64,000 nt of DNA, from the NCBI GenBank assembly GCA_963707965.1, contig CAVPRR010000006.1:248001-312000 (forward strand). The letters run 5' to 3'. The DNA is from VRUE01 sp963707965. Its GTDB lineage: Bacteria; Actinomycetota; Thermoleophilia; Solirubrobacterales; 70-9. The position numbers and the translations under genes are program-made. Under the pieces are notes generated by a model. That model saw nothing but the letters and a program-made list of their open reading frames with translations. It had not been told where the DNA came from and did not search any database. This document shows positions 9,116-18,702 of the stretch, one piece after another; position 1 is the stretch's first letter, and each line of letters starts with the position of its first letter.

Positions 9116-10333
9116 CTAGAACCGTCGATGCGTGCCGGCGCGCGGTCGATGCGTGCCCGTCTCTCCCCAGATGTGCATCAGCTTCGCAGCTACAGCCTCT
9201 CCGGAGTACTCAGCGGTCGCGCGATCCCTAGAGCGCTTGCGAAGGTCCGCATCATCCGCGCGCGCGACCGCCTCCGCGATCCCGCGCGCAAGGTCATCCA
9301 CGTCGTCCTGCCTCACGACGATTCCGCAGTCACCCAGCATGTCCGGAATCGAGCCGCAGTCCGAGCCAACCACCAAGCAGGAGCTCATCATGGCCTCGAT
9401 TACTGCCCGAGGCGCCTGCTCGTCCCGGTGTTCCATTGTTTTCGACGGGACGACGAGGATGTCGAGGCTCCGGTAGAACGCCAGCACCTGCTCTGGGAAC
9501 CCCAGACCAGACAGGTTCGTCACGCCCGTCTGTTCGGCTCGCCGACCAACTTCCTCCTGAAGCGGCCCGATCCCGCCAATGGCGGTCCAGACCCCGTCCA
9601 CATCCTGAAATCTCTGCGCCGCATCGAGGAAGAGCATTGGCCCTTTATGCGGCTCGAGGCGGCCGAGGAACCCGACGCCGACGCCATCGGCTGGAAGCCC
9701 CAGGCTCTCACGCGCTTGTCGCTTCTCCTCGTTGGTGCTGGCCGGTTGGAAGAGCTGTGGGTCCCGCGGGTTCCCGTGGATAACGGAGGTTGGCGAGCTT
9801 CCGTCAAGGCCAGCGCGCTGGGCGAGCTCGACGGCGCGTGCGGACTCTCCTGCATAACCGTCCGAGCGGTTGAGGACGGCGCGAGCGACAACCCGCTTAC
9901 CGAGGCGCTCGGGCAACGGACCGTGCCATCCTGTGCGGTCCGCTCCGTGGATCACCAAGGCTGTTTCGGGATGCCGATAGCACCACAACGATGCCTGGAG
10001 GGCCAAAGCGCCCCAGGGCTCAGACACAACGTGGATAACATCGGGAGCGTCTGCGTTCAGCGCCTTGCCGAGATCTGGATAGACCCAGAAGAGGGATCCC
10101 CGGCGAACCCGAACGAGCGGGGTGAACACGCGCGTCCTACAGTCAGGCGGAGGCTCTGCGGTGTGCAGTCCGACGTTGGTCGGTATTCCTCGGGAGGTTC
10201 GTGCATCGGGAGGTGGCGTGAATGACGTGAGCTTGAAGGTCGTCCCGTATACCGTCAGCTTGAGCTGGTCCGTGAGCACCCGAAGGTGAACGGGATCCTC
10301 GGGAAAGGTGTTCGCCAAGAAGACGACTCTCAT
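9116..10333 (-). CDS. GT4-family glycosyltransferase
   Basis: An intact 405-residue GT-B enzyme. The N-terminal Rossmann strand MRVVFLANTFP is followed by DVIHVVSEPWGALAL. The C-terminal donor domain shows GFLGRLEPHKGPMLFLDA, GGIGPLQEEV and the acidic EAPRAVIEA-like block (QAPRAVIEAMMSSCLVVGSDCG). It should add one sugar to the lipid-linked repeat unit. The ATG overlaps the stop of the tiny upstream frame (ATGA), so it is translationally coupled to it and to the polymerase gene further upstream. Confidence 0.9.
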   Translation of the reverse strand: MRVVFLANTFPEDPVHLRVLTDQLKLTVYGTTFKLTSFTPPPDARTSRGIPTNVGLHTAEPPPDCRTRVFTPLVRVRRGSLFWVYPDLGKALNADAPDVIHVVSEPWGALALQASLWCYRHPETALVIHGADRTGWHGPLPERLGKRVVARAVLNRSDGYAGESARAVELAQRAGLDGSSPTSVIHGNPRDPQLFQPASTNEEKRQARESLGLPADGVGVGFLGRLEPHKGPMLFLDAAQRFQDVDGVWTAIGGIGPLQEEVGRRAEQTGVTNLSGLGFPEQVLAFYRSLDILVVPSKTMEHRDEQAPRAVIEAMMSSCLVVGSDCGSIPDMLGDCGIVVRQDDVDDLARGIAEAVARADDADLRKRSRDRATAEYSGEAVAAKLMHIWGETGTHRPRAGTHRRF

Positions 10334-10470
10334 AACGGCCCGCCTCCATTGAGCAGTACACCTGCCCGATCGAACTCTGCTCGCAGCGGCTCGACTCGGT
10401 TGGATAGAAGAAGCACGCCCGCATACGCTACGACAAGGACCCGCTTCGCGGGTGCCGGCGACCTGGGCAC
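10330..10470 (-). CDS. Small 46-residue ORF between polymerase and glycosyltransferase genes
   Basis: A GTG codon two bases after the polymerase stop opens a frame of 46 residues that ends in a TGA overlapping the ATG of the next glycosyltransferase (ATGA). The product contains a hydrophobic strand or helix KRVLVVAYAGVLLLSN followed by an amphipathic segment. The exact packing suggests real translation. The sequence looks like the first strand and helix of a Rossmann-type transferase, so it may be the remaining N-terminus of a deleted glycosyltransferase rather than a functional peptide. Confidence 0.45.
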   Translation of the reverse strand: MPRSPAPAKRVLVVAYAGVLLLSNRVEPLRAEFDRAGVLLNGGGPL

Positions 10471-10471
10471 C

Positions 10472-11893
10472 TCAGCCCGCCGCTCGCAGCTTTGTCCCGG
10501 CTTGACGGAATTGCGACTCGCTCAACGAGAGGCCGGCGAACACGGCGATGAACACCCCGAACGGGGGCTGTTCCCACCAGTCGAAAACCAGGCCGAGTAC
10601 GAGAAAGAGCGCGAAACCACATGCTGCAGCGACGCCTTCAGGAGATGTCTCCTTCCGGAGCCGAAGGAACAGCGGCAGGAACAGGCCGGCATACACCAGG
10701 AGGCCGAAGATGCCGAGGTCTCCGAGCACGCCAAGTGTGCTCGAGGTGCCGCTGTTTAAGGAGGTTCCTCCTCCAGAGGCGGCTGTTGCGGTGCCCTGTG
10801 CTTCCAAAGAGATGGCCGCCGGCTTCAGGCCGAGCAGCTTCAGCGAAGAGCCGGGCTCCTGTCCGGAGGGGGTCGTCAGGAGTGCGGCGCGGCTCACCGT
10901 CTCAGCGGGTCCCTCTCCGAACGCCAACGATACGGGATCGCTGTCCATCTTGTGCCAGAGGAAGAGCGCGGTCGCCTGCTTGCCGCCCTGTCCGTGCTGG
11001 TTCTCTTCGATGTATTTCGAAGTATTACTGGCCGCAGCCAGGGTGAATAGAGCGATGACCGCTCCGGCCACGAGCACGCCACGCACAAAGAACTGAAGAC
11101 GGCTAACTTGCCAACTGGAGGCCAGGAGGACCGCCGGCAGGGCAATGATCACCTGTTTCGCATCTGCCAGGAACGGGATGAAGAAGAGCGCGGCCACGAC
11201 AGGTAATCTCACCGCCCCAAGAATTTCGCGCCCGGGCCCTCCGGATAAAATCCAGATCGCTCCGACAACCATGATGCCAGAAGCCACGTGAGCTCCGGCC
11301 CCGGCCCCGTAAAGCGTGCCCTGAATGTGATCCGAGGCGCCGAGCGTGGCGAATTGGAGCGCGGCAACCGGTATCTGGATGATCACAAGGGCGAGCATTG
11401 TGCGCTCGAGCACGCGGCGCAGACCGGGCGAAGGCGGATCCGCGAGGAGGGCGCCAATGATCGCGAAGGGCTCGCCAATGAGGACCAGGTAGAGCACCGG
11501 CCGCAGGACCTCGCTGGGGTGAAACGCCCAAGCCAGCGCGACCGCGAGCCCCAGAGCGGCGAGCCAGCGCAGAAGCCGGGTCAGTAGTGGAGAGATGGGC
11601 CGCCGCCTAAGCAGGCCCACTGCCAGCGCGCCCCATGCCAGCGGAAGATCTAGGTAGGTTGCCACCGATGGCAGCGCGCCTAGCTGCACGAGCCCGCGGA
11701 ACGTCAAAGCCGCGAGCAGCGCACAGAGAACCCATGTGCCGGCCGGGGCGGTAAGTCCCGCAACGCCCAGGAAGGCGATAACGATGAGGAATGAGACCTG
11801 GGGGTTCAGCGTGCTGCCGGCGCCGAGAGCGATCGACGTGAGCGCCGCGGCGCCAACCCAAGGCAGCACGGACCATCGCAGCGCCTGAGTCAC
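10472..11893 (-). CDS. O-antigen ligase/polymerase-like membrane protein
   Basis: A polytopic inner-membrane protein of about 473 residues with ten or more hydrophobic helices and a long polar external loop (about residues 305-390), as in Wzy polymerases and WaaL ligases. A cytosolic-edge GDLGIFGLLVYAGLFLPLF helix is near the C-terminus. The GTG at 11893 is preferred because it overlaps the upstream stop (GTGA) and has GGGAAG upstream; an in-frame ATG at 11929 is the alternative. It would polymerise repeat units at the outer face of the membrane. Confidence 0.75.
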   Translation of the reverse strand: MTQALRWSVLPWVGAAALTSIALGAGSTLNPQVSFLIVIAFLGVAGLTAPAGTWVLCALLAALTFRGLVQLGALPSVATYLDLPLAWGALAVGLLRRRPISPLLTRLLRWLAALGLAVALAWAFHPSEVLRPVLYLVLIGEPFAIIGALLADPPSPGLRRVLERTMLALVIIQIPVAALQFATLGASDHIQGTLYGAGAGAHVASGIMVVGAIWILSGGPGREILGAVRLPVVAALFFIPFLADAKQVIIALPAVLLASSWQVSRLQFFVRGVLVAGAVIALFTLAAASNTSKYIEENQHGQGGKQATALFLWHKMDSDPVSLAFGEGPAETVSRAALLTTPSGQEPGSSLKLLGLKPAAISLEAQGTATAASGGGTSLNSGTSSTLGVLGDLGIFGLLVYAGLFLPLFLRLRKETSPEGVAAACGFALFLVLGLVFDWWEQPPFGVFIAVFAGLSLSESQFRQAGTKLRAAG

Positions 11894-14229
11894 GATGACT
11901 TCCCGCCCAGGAGCGCGAGGGCTTGGCACACCGTGCTATGCGCGCTGGGGTCGATCGTGGCCGCTGACGCTCGCCGCTCGAGATAGGCGCGCAGGGCTCG
12001 GGATGGCGCATCGTGATCGAGCCGCAGGTGGCTGCAGAGCTCGGCCAGCTCGCGGTCGGGGGAGTTCGCGCTGGCGGCGAGCTCGTCGACGCTCCCCACT
12101 CCGAATAACAGCAGGAGCTGGGTCCTCCAGTGAAAGAGATCCTCGAGCGGAAGCCCGAGCCGCGCGTCCTCCCAGTCCCAGACCACATAGCTGCCCCCGC
12201 GGGTCGGAGCGGTGTTCCAGGGGGCGAAGTCGCCGTGCACGGGGACGAGCCCGGGCGCGGATCCCAGGATCGGCTCGAGGACACTCCCGAGTTGCGCCAG
12301 CTCTTCGAGGACGGCACGCTCACGCGCCCCCAAGGGGCGCATCGCGCGCCCCCAAGGGGCGATCGGCTCAAGCACCAGAACCGTCAGATCCTCCCACTGC
12401 AGCAGGGCCAGCGGGCGCGGCACCCCAAATGCCCTCGGCTTCGCCTGCGCGAGGGCATCGAGGACGCGACGCTCGCGATGGAGCTGCTCGGGCGCCACGC
12501 TTATCTTGGCGAAGCCGACAAGCCCGCCATCGGCGAAGAGCGTCACCAGCACCCGCGCGGCGCGGTCGCGGGAGAGGGCGACGGCCCCGAGCCGCAGGTC
12601 CGGGCGTTCGAGTGTTGCGCGGAGAGCCGGCAGCAAGCCGCGCTCTAGGTCGATCGGCAGCTTCGTTCCGAGGCGGCCGACCGACGCCATGGCCTCTAGC
12701 GCAAGTGCGGCCGGGACCTGCTCCGCGAGCGCCGGACGGTAGAGCCGCGCCCGCAGCGGCCCGCGCCCGCCAAGCCCGCGCGGGATCAACCAGCGGGGGC
12801 GGTCGCCGACCTCGACGAGCGCCATGCGTTGTCCTCCGCTAGCGATTGACCCAGCGATCCTGAGGGGAAGCTTCGCGGACGCGACATCGGGGTGCCGGCT
12901 CTCGAGCTCCTGGTGGATTAGCTCCCGCGCCTGCTCAAGCAGGTCCTCGGGCGAACCCGTCGCGTCGAGGCGGTGCACACGACGGCCGGCTCGAGGCAGG
13001 AGAGCCCGCCACTCGCGCAGCTGGCGCTCGATCTCGCCGACTTCAAGCTCGTCCTTCCGCGCATTCACCAGATCGGCTCCAGCATCGAGCAGAAGGACAA
13101 GGTCGGGCCGCGGAAGAAGGCGTCCAAACGCGTTTACCGCCCCCGGGCGGGGCGGAAGTCGGTACCGCCGGGGGTCGACCGCGAGGTCAAACCAGCCTCG
13201 CTCCAGGATCACAAGCGAGGAGCGAGCCCGCGGCACCGCCATCCGTGGCAGCCACCCGAGCAGAGCGTCGGCCCAGAGGTAGGCGAAGCGAGCCGCCGCG
13301 CCGATCTTCCCGGACTCCGGCTTGGCATGCGGGTCGGCGCCGTCGGACGGGCGACGCCCGAGCAACCTCGCCGGCGGGGGGAGCAAACCGGGACCGAGGT
13401 GCCGCCGATAGACCCGTCTGAACTTGCCCGGGGCAGTACGCCCCAGCGCGCTCGCTAGCGTCGACTTTCCCACTCCGTCCGGCCCCACTATGAGGAGGAC
13501 AAGTCCGGTCGGTCGCCGAGCCCGCCGCAGTGCGCGCACAACCTGAAAGGACGCCCGGAGGACTAGGCGCGCCGGCGCCCGGCGGTAGCGCCGAATATCG
13601 GCGGCGAGCGACTCCAGCGCTTGCTCGGGCTCCTGCCCTCGGGCGCCCAGCGAGCGGACCGCAAGGCCCGCGCCCGATCCGAGCTGCGGTTCGAGCAACG
13701 CCCCCGCCGCTTGCCAATTGTCATGCGCAGCCTCGGTCAAGCGCGTGCGATCACGCTCGTCCCGGATGCCTTTTTGCGATCGCTTGATCGCGAGATAGGC
13801 GGTTTCAGCACCGGCGTCCAGCGTGCGCGCATCTGGATTGCGCTTTACGAAGTCGAGCGCAATCGGCAGAGCGGGCCCGTAGCGTCCTATCCCCCAGGGG
13901 TCGCACCCGATATCGAGCTCGCGGTAGCGCAGCTCCGCCTCTCGCCGCTCGATCACATATGTGTAGAACCAAGGGACGTCGTATTCGAAGCGCTGCAACA
14001 TGCGCCCGAACGTGCCGGCTCGCACGAGAGCGTCCACGGCTCCAAGGCTTCGGCGCGTCACCATGACGTCGAGGTCGGAGTCGGGTGCCTCGGAGTCGTG
14101 GCCGTGGAGCAAAACGAACCCGACATCCGCCTGCTCGAACGCGGCGGCGACCTCTTGGATGAAGCGCGCGCGCGGACTCTGAGCGCTTGCGGTCGGCCCC
14201 GTGTTGTCGATGGGCTTACCTAGCGTCAC
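11890..14229 (-). CDS. Three-domain fusion: nucleotidyltransferase, thymidylate-kinase-like P-loop kinase, APH-type phosphotransferase
   Basis: The 779-residue protein has three recognisable parts. Residues about 25-110 resemble a minimal nucleotidyltransferase, with HGHDSEAPDSDLDVMV carrying the DxD pair. Residues about 243-440 form a P-loop kinase with Walker A GPDGVGKST (249-257), a VILERGWFD motif and a thymidylate-kinase-like lid. Residues about 500-779 resemble aminoglycoside or choline kinases, with HGDFAPWN (about 664) and the metal-binding VWDWEDA (about 683). The order suggests sequential transfer of nucleotidyl and phosphoryl groups to a small molecule or sugar. No substrate can be named. 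The gene heads a leftward set coupled by GTGA to the polymerase gene. Confidence 0.8.
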   Translation of the reverse strand: MTLGKPIDNTGPTASAQSPRARFIQEVAAAFEQADVGFVLLHGHDSEAPDSDLDVMVTRRSLGAVDALVRAGTFGRMLQRFEYDVPWFYTYVIERREAELRYRELDIGCDPWGIGRYGPALPIALDFVKRNPDARTLDAGAETAYLAIKRSQKGIRDERDRTRLTEAAHDNWQAAGALLEPQLGSGAGLAVRSLGARGQEPEQALESLAADIRRYRRAPARLVLRASFQVVRALRRARRPTGLVLLIVGPDGVGKSTLASALGRTAPGKFRRVYRRHLGPGLLPPPARLLGRRPSDGADPHAKPESGKIGAAARFAYLWADALLGWLPRMAVPRARSSLVILERGWFDLAVDPRRYRLPPRPGAVNAFGRLLPRPDLVLLLDAGADLVNARKDELEVGEIERQLREWRALLPRAGRRVHRLDATGSPEDLLEQARELIHQELESRHPDVASAKLPLRIAGSIASGGQRMALVEVGDRPRWLIPRGLGGRGPLRARLYRPALAEQVPAALALEAMASVGRLGTKLPIDLERGLLPALRATLERPDLRLGAVALSRDRAARVLVTLFADGGLVGFAKISVAPEQLHRERRVLDALAQAKPRAFGVPRPLALLQWEDLTVLVLEPIAPWGRAMRPLGARERAVLEELAQLGSVLEPILGSAPGLVPVHGDFAPWNTAPTRGGSYVVWDWEDARLGLPLEDLFHWRTQLLLLFGVGSVDELAASANSPDRELAELCSHLRLDHDAPSRALRAYLERRASAATIDPSAHSTVCQALALLGGKSS

Positions 14230-14594
14230 GATCTCGGCAACTAGTCGACGAACACCTTCCCGTCTGCACAGCGCGCCTAACTCCCTTCCCAGTCATAGCT
14301 TGGAATTGATAGGGAAGGCAGCGTCGGGTGCGTGAGGATCTCCCCGCATCAGAATGTAGCCTGCACATCCTAAAGCAGACCTAGCTAACGGCCGTGAGTC
14401 AGGCTTGCGCGTTCCTTTAGGAGGCACTGGACGACCTCTCGAGGACGCGATCCGTCAGGGCCAGGTGCTCCGTTACGATGGCGGGCCTTGCTTTCGCTCC
14501 CATCCTCAACTGGCGAGATCGACCCGGGGATCGGCCGCTCGCCCGCCTGTCGCAGCACTCGGGGACGTGGTCGACATTCGGAGCCTGGCCCGCT
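14230..14594. other. Divergent intergenic region
   Basis: These 365 bases separate the leftward fusion gene from the rightward glycosyltransferase and should carry both promoters. I see no RNA gene or strong inverted repeat. The glycosyltransferase frame stays open back to 14478, but that extension does not match the family. Confidence 0.4.
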
Positions 14595-15851
14595 ATGAAG
14601 GTATTGATCTCTGCCTATGCGTGTGAGCCCGACAAGGGATCTGAGCCTGGAGCAGGTTGGCAATGGGTTGTCGCTGCGGCCCGTGAGCACGACGTTTGTG
14701 TCCTAACTCGCACGAACAACCGATCAACGATTGAGGCGTTCCTTGCGAGCGACCCCAGCACCAGCGCTCGATTTGTCTACCTTGACCTGCCGCGCTGGGC
14801 TCGATTCTGGAAGCGTGGCTCACGCGGCCTGCGCCTCTACTATGCGCTCTGGCAATTGCTTGCGATGACGGTGGCCCGGCGGCTCAACCGAAGCCGAGCG
14901 GTTCGATGTGGTTCACCATTTGACGTTTGCCAACGTATGGCTCCCGCCCTCACCTGCTTCACGGGCCCGCCGTTTCTCCTCGGGCCAGTCGGGGGTGGAC
15001 CCCAAGTCCCGCGACGTCTTTACGGAGCGCTCGGGATGCGCGGCACAGCGCTCGAGCTGTTGCGTCTCGTAGCTCGCGCAGCAAGTCGCTTCAACCCGGC
15101 AGTGAGGGTCTCGTGGCGGCGCGCGTACGCGATCCTCGTCCAGAACGAAGAGACGCTCGAGGCGCTGCCGAGCAGCTTTCGCCGGAAGTGCACGATCCGC
15201 CCCCATGCCGCAACAATGATCCAGGCGGCGTCCGTGAATCAGGATGGGCTCGTTGAAACAGGCCTGCCCAGCATCGTTTGCGCCGGTCGCCTCTTACCCT
15301 GGAAAGGAATTGCACTCGCAATATCGATGATGGACCACCTCCCGGCATGGGAGCTTACGATCGTCGGAGATGGACCCGACCGCCTGCGTCTCGACCAGCT
15401 CGCCCAGCGCGGCGGAGTGGGGGACCGCGTCCGGTTCCTTTCCTGGCTTCCGCAAGCCGAGCTTTGGACACTTTTGCAGGCATCGCGATGCCTCGTCCTT
15501 CCGAGCCTTCGCGACGACGCCCCGCTGATCGTGGCCGAGAGCCAGGCCCTGGGAGTCCCGGTTGTCGCCTTCGATCAAGGCGGCCCCCGAATCGTATCCC
15601 GGCTCCCGGGGACAGCAATCACGTTAGTCCCGTTCGGACCATCACAACAGGCGAGCGCTCGCAGGTTAGCCGACGCCGTCGTCCAGGTCGACGTCACGCG
15701 GCCAACTCCGGACCAACCTGACCTCGGCCTCGACGGCATTGCACGTGATCTCAGCATGGCCTACGGCGGCGCAATTGCGCCCAGTCGCCGTGGATCTCGA
15801 GCGATGACCTCCACCTCAGGCAGCGATCCGATCCGTCGAGGCGGCCCGTAG
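14595..15851 (+). CDS. GT4-family glycosyltransferase with a short out-of-frame patch
   Basis: The start at 14595 (MKVLISAYACEPDKGSEPGAGW) matches the N-terminus of GT4 enzymes in which the EPGxGW loop follows the first strand. The C-terminal domain has VCAGRLLPWKG, IVGDGPDR and the donor block DAPLIVAESQALGVPVVAFD. Between about 14893 and 14945 the reading frame gives unrelated residues, while the neighbouring frame reads AERFDVVHHLTFANVWLP, a family-like segment leading into LGPVGGGP. Two compensating indels are implied. The last 30 residues are low-complexity and may be post-domain extension. Confidence 0.85.
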   Translation: MKVLISAYACEPDKGSEPGAGWQWVVAAAREHDVCVLTRTNNRSTIEAFLASDPSTSARFVYLDLPRWARFWKRGSRGLRLYYALWQLLAMTVARRLNRSRAVRCGSPFDVCQRMAPALTCFTGPPFLLGPVGGGPQVPRRLYGALGMRGTALELLRLVARAASRFNPAVRVSWRRAYAILVQNEETLEALPSSFRRKCTIRPHAATMIQAASVNQDGLVETGLPSIVCAGRLLPWKGIALAISMMDHLPAWELTIVGDGPDRLRLDQLAQRGGVGDRVRFLSWLPQAELWTLLQASRCLVLPSLRDDAPLIVAESQALGVPVVAFDQGGPRIVSRLPGTAITLVPFGPSQQASARRLADAVVQVDVTRPTPDQPDLGLDGIARDLSMAYGGAIAPSRRGSRAMTSTSGSDPIRRGGP

Positions 15852-15892
15852 TGAGATCGTTGAGGCCGGTTACCGCGAGTTGGGACAGGTCC

Positions 15893-16024
15893 TGCACGCG
15901 TCTCTCGATCCACGACTACATTGAGCTCATCCACGACACCGGGCACCGGCACTCGGCGCTTGGGATGCTCACCCTGGCCGAATATATGAGGAACCAACAC
16001 AACAGAACCCGAGGGGCCCCCTGA
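15893..16024 (+). pseudogene. IS3-family transposase C-terminal remnant
   Basis: The frame ending at the TGA 16022-16024 reads IHDYIELI...HRHSALGMLTLAEYMRNQ, matching the last residues of IS3-type transposases (YIExxxNxxRRHSALGxLxPxEYE). Nothing upstream continues the transposase, and no terminal repeats can be seen. It marks an old insertion between the glycosyltransferase and chain-length genes. Confidence 0.7.
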
Positions 16025-16180
16025 ATCGAGAGCCGCCACTCCGAAACGAGGGCAGACCGGGATTTGGCGGTTCGGGACGTGCTTTAGGATGCGGCCATCG
16101 ACTTCCGGCGACGTGCGCGCCCGAGGGGTCTTAGCGAAGCTGCACGCGCAGCGACGGACCGAAGAAGGAGACTGGGCGCT

Positions 16181-17787
16181 GTGCAGGATAGACCCGAAGC
16201 AGGCAATCTCGAGCGGGAGCTGGGCGTCCTGCGTCGCCGTGCGCCTTGGATTCTGCTCTGCGTCGTCTTGGCGGCGGGTGCCGCGTTCGCGTTATCCAAG
16301 CATCAGACCAAGGAATACACCGCGACGGCGTCGGTGGTCTTCAACGAAAACCAACTCGGCCAACAAATCGCTGGACTGGCTGCCCGCTGTCCAGCAACGA
16401 TGCGGCTGGCGAACAGGCGACCAACGTCCAGCTCCTTCAGCTTGGCCAGACGGCGGCGAAGACCGCAAGCGTTCGCTCGGCCACGGGTTGACGACAAAGA
16501 GCGTCAAGAGCAGCCTGAGCATATCCGCGGTTGAAACGACAAACGTGGTCAACGTTTCGGCCACCTCGACGTCTCCGCGACTTGCGGCCGCGATCGCCAA
16601 CACCTACGCCCGGCAGTTCGTCAAGCAGCAGCAGAGGAGCGCCCACCGGTACGTCAGCTCCGCGCTTGCTCTGGTGAACAAGCAGCTGGCGGCGCTCTCC
16701 CCGCAGCAGGCCGCTGAACCGGCTGGGCTTGCCCTCCAGGGTCGCGCACAGTCGCTGAGGATCCTTGCCCAGTTACAGTCCGGCGACGTCCAGCTTGCGC
16801 AGGCGGCCACGGCGCCTACGAGTCCCTCCTCACCGAAGGTCGCGAGGAACACGATCTTCGGGGCCGTGCTGGGCTTGCTGCTGGGGCTTGGCATCGCCTT
16901 CCTGCTCGAGCGCCTCGATCGCCGAATCAGGGAGCCGAAGGACTTGGAGACCATCTATGGCCTCCCCCTGCTCGGAGTCATTCCCGAAAGCGACGCGCTG
17001 TCGCGTGCTGCGCGACCCGATGGCGGCGCGCGGGATGTGTTGCCGCCCGGCGAAGCGGAGGCCTTCCGCATGATTCGCGCCCATCTGCGCTACTTCAACG
17101 TCGATCGCGACCTGCGAACGTTGCTGGTCATCTCTGCTGCCCAGGGTGACGGAAAGACAACCGTTGCCCGTCACCTGGCTGAAGCAGCCGCCGCCATGGG
17201 TGGACGCACGCTCTTGGTAGAGGCCGACCTGCGAGCGCCGACGCTGGCGCACTCAACTCGGGATCGCGCCCGGACCAGGTCTCGCGGATGTGCTGTCACA
17301 TAGCGACCTGACGCTGAACGAGGCGATCCAGTCGCTCGACGTGGGGCCACTTTCCAACGAGGGGCGTGCGAAACATCGGATGGATGTGCTCGTTTCCGGG
17401 TTCATGCAGCCTCCCAACCCGGCGGAGCTGATCGAGAGTGGCGCGATGCAGACTGTGCTTGAACAAGCAAAATCGGCCTACGAGTTCGTCGTCATCGATA
17501 CGCCGCCGCTCACCGCGGTGTCGGACGCATTTCCTCTGTTGAGCAAGGTCGACGGCATCGTCATCGTCGGCCGAATCGGAAGTAATCGTCGCGATGTCGC
17601 GGAGAACCTTCACGAGACGCTTAGGGCAGTCGAGGCTCCCTTGCTGGGAGTCGTCGCCAACGGCTTCAAGGCGCGTGGGCGAACTCCATACGCTTACGGC
17701 TACCAAGGGGACGAGGGGCCCTCGCCGTCAGTAGACCCACTCGAAGCGGTGGCCTCGCAGCCACCGGCTGGGCCGATGCAATCCTGA
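16181..17787 (+). pseudogene. Wzz/BY-kinase (polysaccharide chain-length and tyrosine kinase protein), frameshifted
   Basis: The GTG at 16181 has AAGGAG upstream. The first frame gives an N-terminal Wzz helix (RRRAPWILLCVVLAAGAAFAL) and TATASVVFNEN. The coding signal moves to a second frame near 16370-16390 (NDAAGEQATNVQLLQLGQTA), to a third near 16475 (the rest of the Wzz domain, the second membrane helix GAVLGLLLGLGIAFLLERLD, Walker A GDGKTTVA and Walker A' LLVEADLR), and to a fourth segment near 17255 with Walker B FVVIDTPP and a tyrosine-bearing tail YAYGY. Reassembled, it is a single-chain ExoP-type protein that controls polymer length and export. Three indels are required. Confidence 0.8.
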
Positions 17788-17836
17788 CCGAGTTCGCGCG
17801 GCGCTCTACATCGCCTCAGGCCACGAAACTATCGGC

Positions 17837-18702
17837 TCATTCCCACCGTCGCTCGGCCGGATTCCAGAGTGAGATCTCGGCGGTCTGCAAGCCGTCTATG
17901 AAGTCGATGACGGCATCAGCAACGTCGGAGAAGCGCTCGGGCAGTCCCGGGAGTCCGGCACGGGCACGAAATGCCTCCCACGGCTGCTGTCGGCTCTCGC
18001 GCAAGGTCTCGAGAAGCGGTCCCAGGGGACGCACCTCGTGCTGACGATGCTCGGCCACGCGGTGCAGCGCATCGCGTAAGGCTCGGCCTCAACCGCGTGG
18101 ATCTCGGAGAGCAGGTAGACATCGCCGTAATCGCGGTCGCGCGTGTTCGCATCGCCCAGGAACATCATCGTGTCGGCCTTCTCGGCGATGACGCTCTCCA
18201 GCGGATAGCCCAGGAGCCGAAAGCCCTCACCGTCGAGGAGCGTGGGGTAATCGATGCGCTGCGGCTTGACCGGGTCGCCGAAGGACAGATCGAGCCTGAG
18301 TTTGAGCTCAGCTCTTCCAAGCTTGCCGGCATCGCGAGGCGGACGCCCTCGTACTCGGCGCCTTTGCGGATCGGCGTAATCGAGATCGTCGTGGTATCGA
18401 AGCTGACGCCGTCTGCCATAGCGACCTCGGCGATCTCACCGACCACGGCGCGGAGATTGCTCTCGTCGCGCAGCCAGTCCGCGTGCAAGCAAGTCCGCGT
18501 CGCGCGTCGCGCGCCTCACATCCAACACGGCCAGCAGCATCCCGCCCTTGAGAACGAGCTGGTCGGCGAACCTCGATGTGGCCAGTCGGGCCAGAAAGCG
18601 CTCATGGATGTAGAGCTCGAATAGCTGCTGGGTGGTGCGACGCTGATCCCTTGCGAGCTTCTGTAGGTCGAGGTAGGCCCGCCGGGGCGTGCGCTCGGTC
18701 AC
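17837..18702 (-). pseudogene. AbiEii/AbiGii-type nucleotidyltransferase toxin, frameshifted
   Basis: The GTG at 18702 starts MTERTPRRAYLDLQKLARDQ, then FADQLVLKGGMLLAVLDV...RATRDADLL, the KGG...RxTxDxD signature of type IV AbiEii toxins. The next piece (VVGEIAEVAMADGVSFD) is in a second frame near 18488, and LAEKADTMMFLGDANTRDRDYGDVYLLSEIH-like and the C-terminal ADAVIDFIDG...WNPAERRW pieces lie in further frames down to 17837. At least three indels interrupt the gene. Its start overlaps the antitoxin stop by four bases (GTGA). Confidence 0.75.

Noticed and set aside
10440..10460. ACCCGCTTCGCGGGT hairpin as a terminator
   Set aside because: It lies inside a tightly coupled operon with no U-run on either strand and overlaps a possible small ORF.
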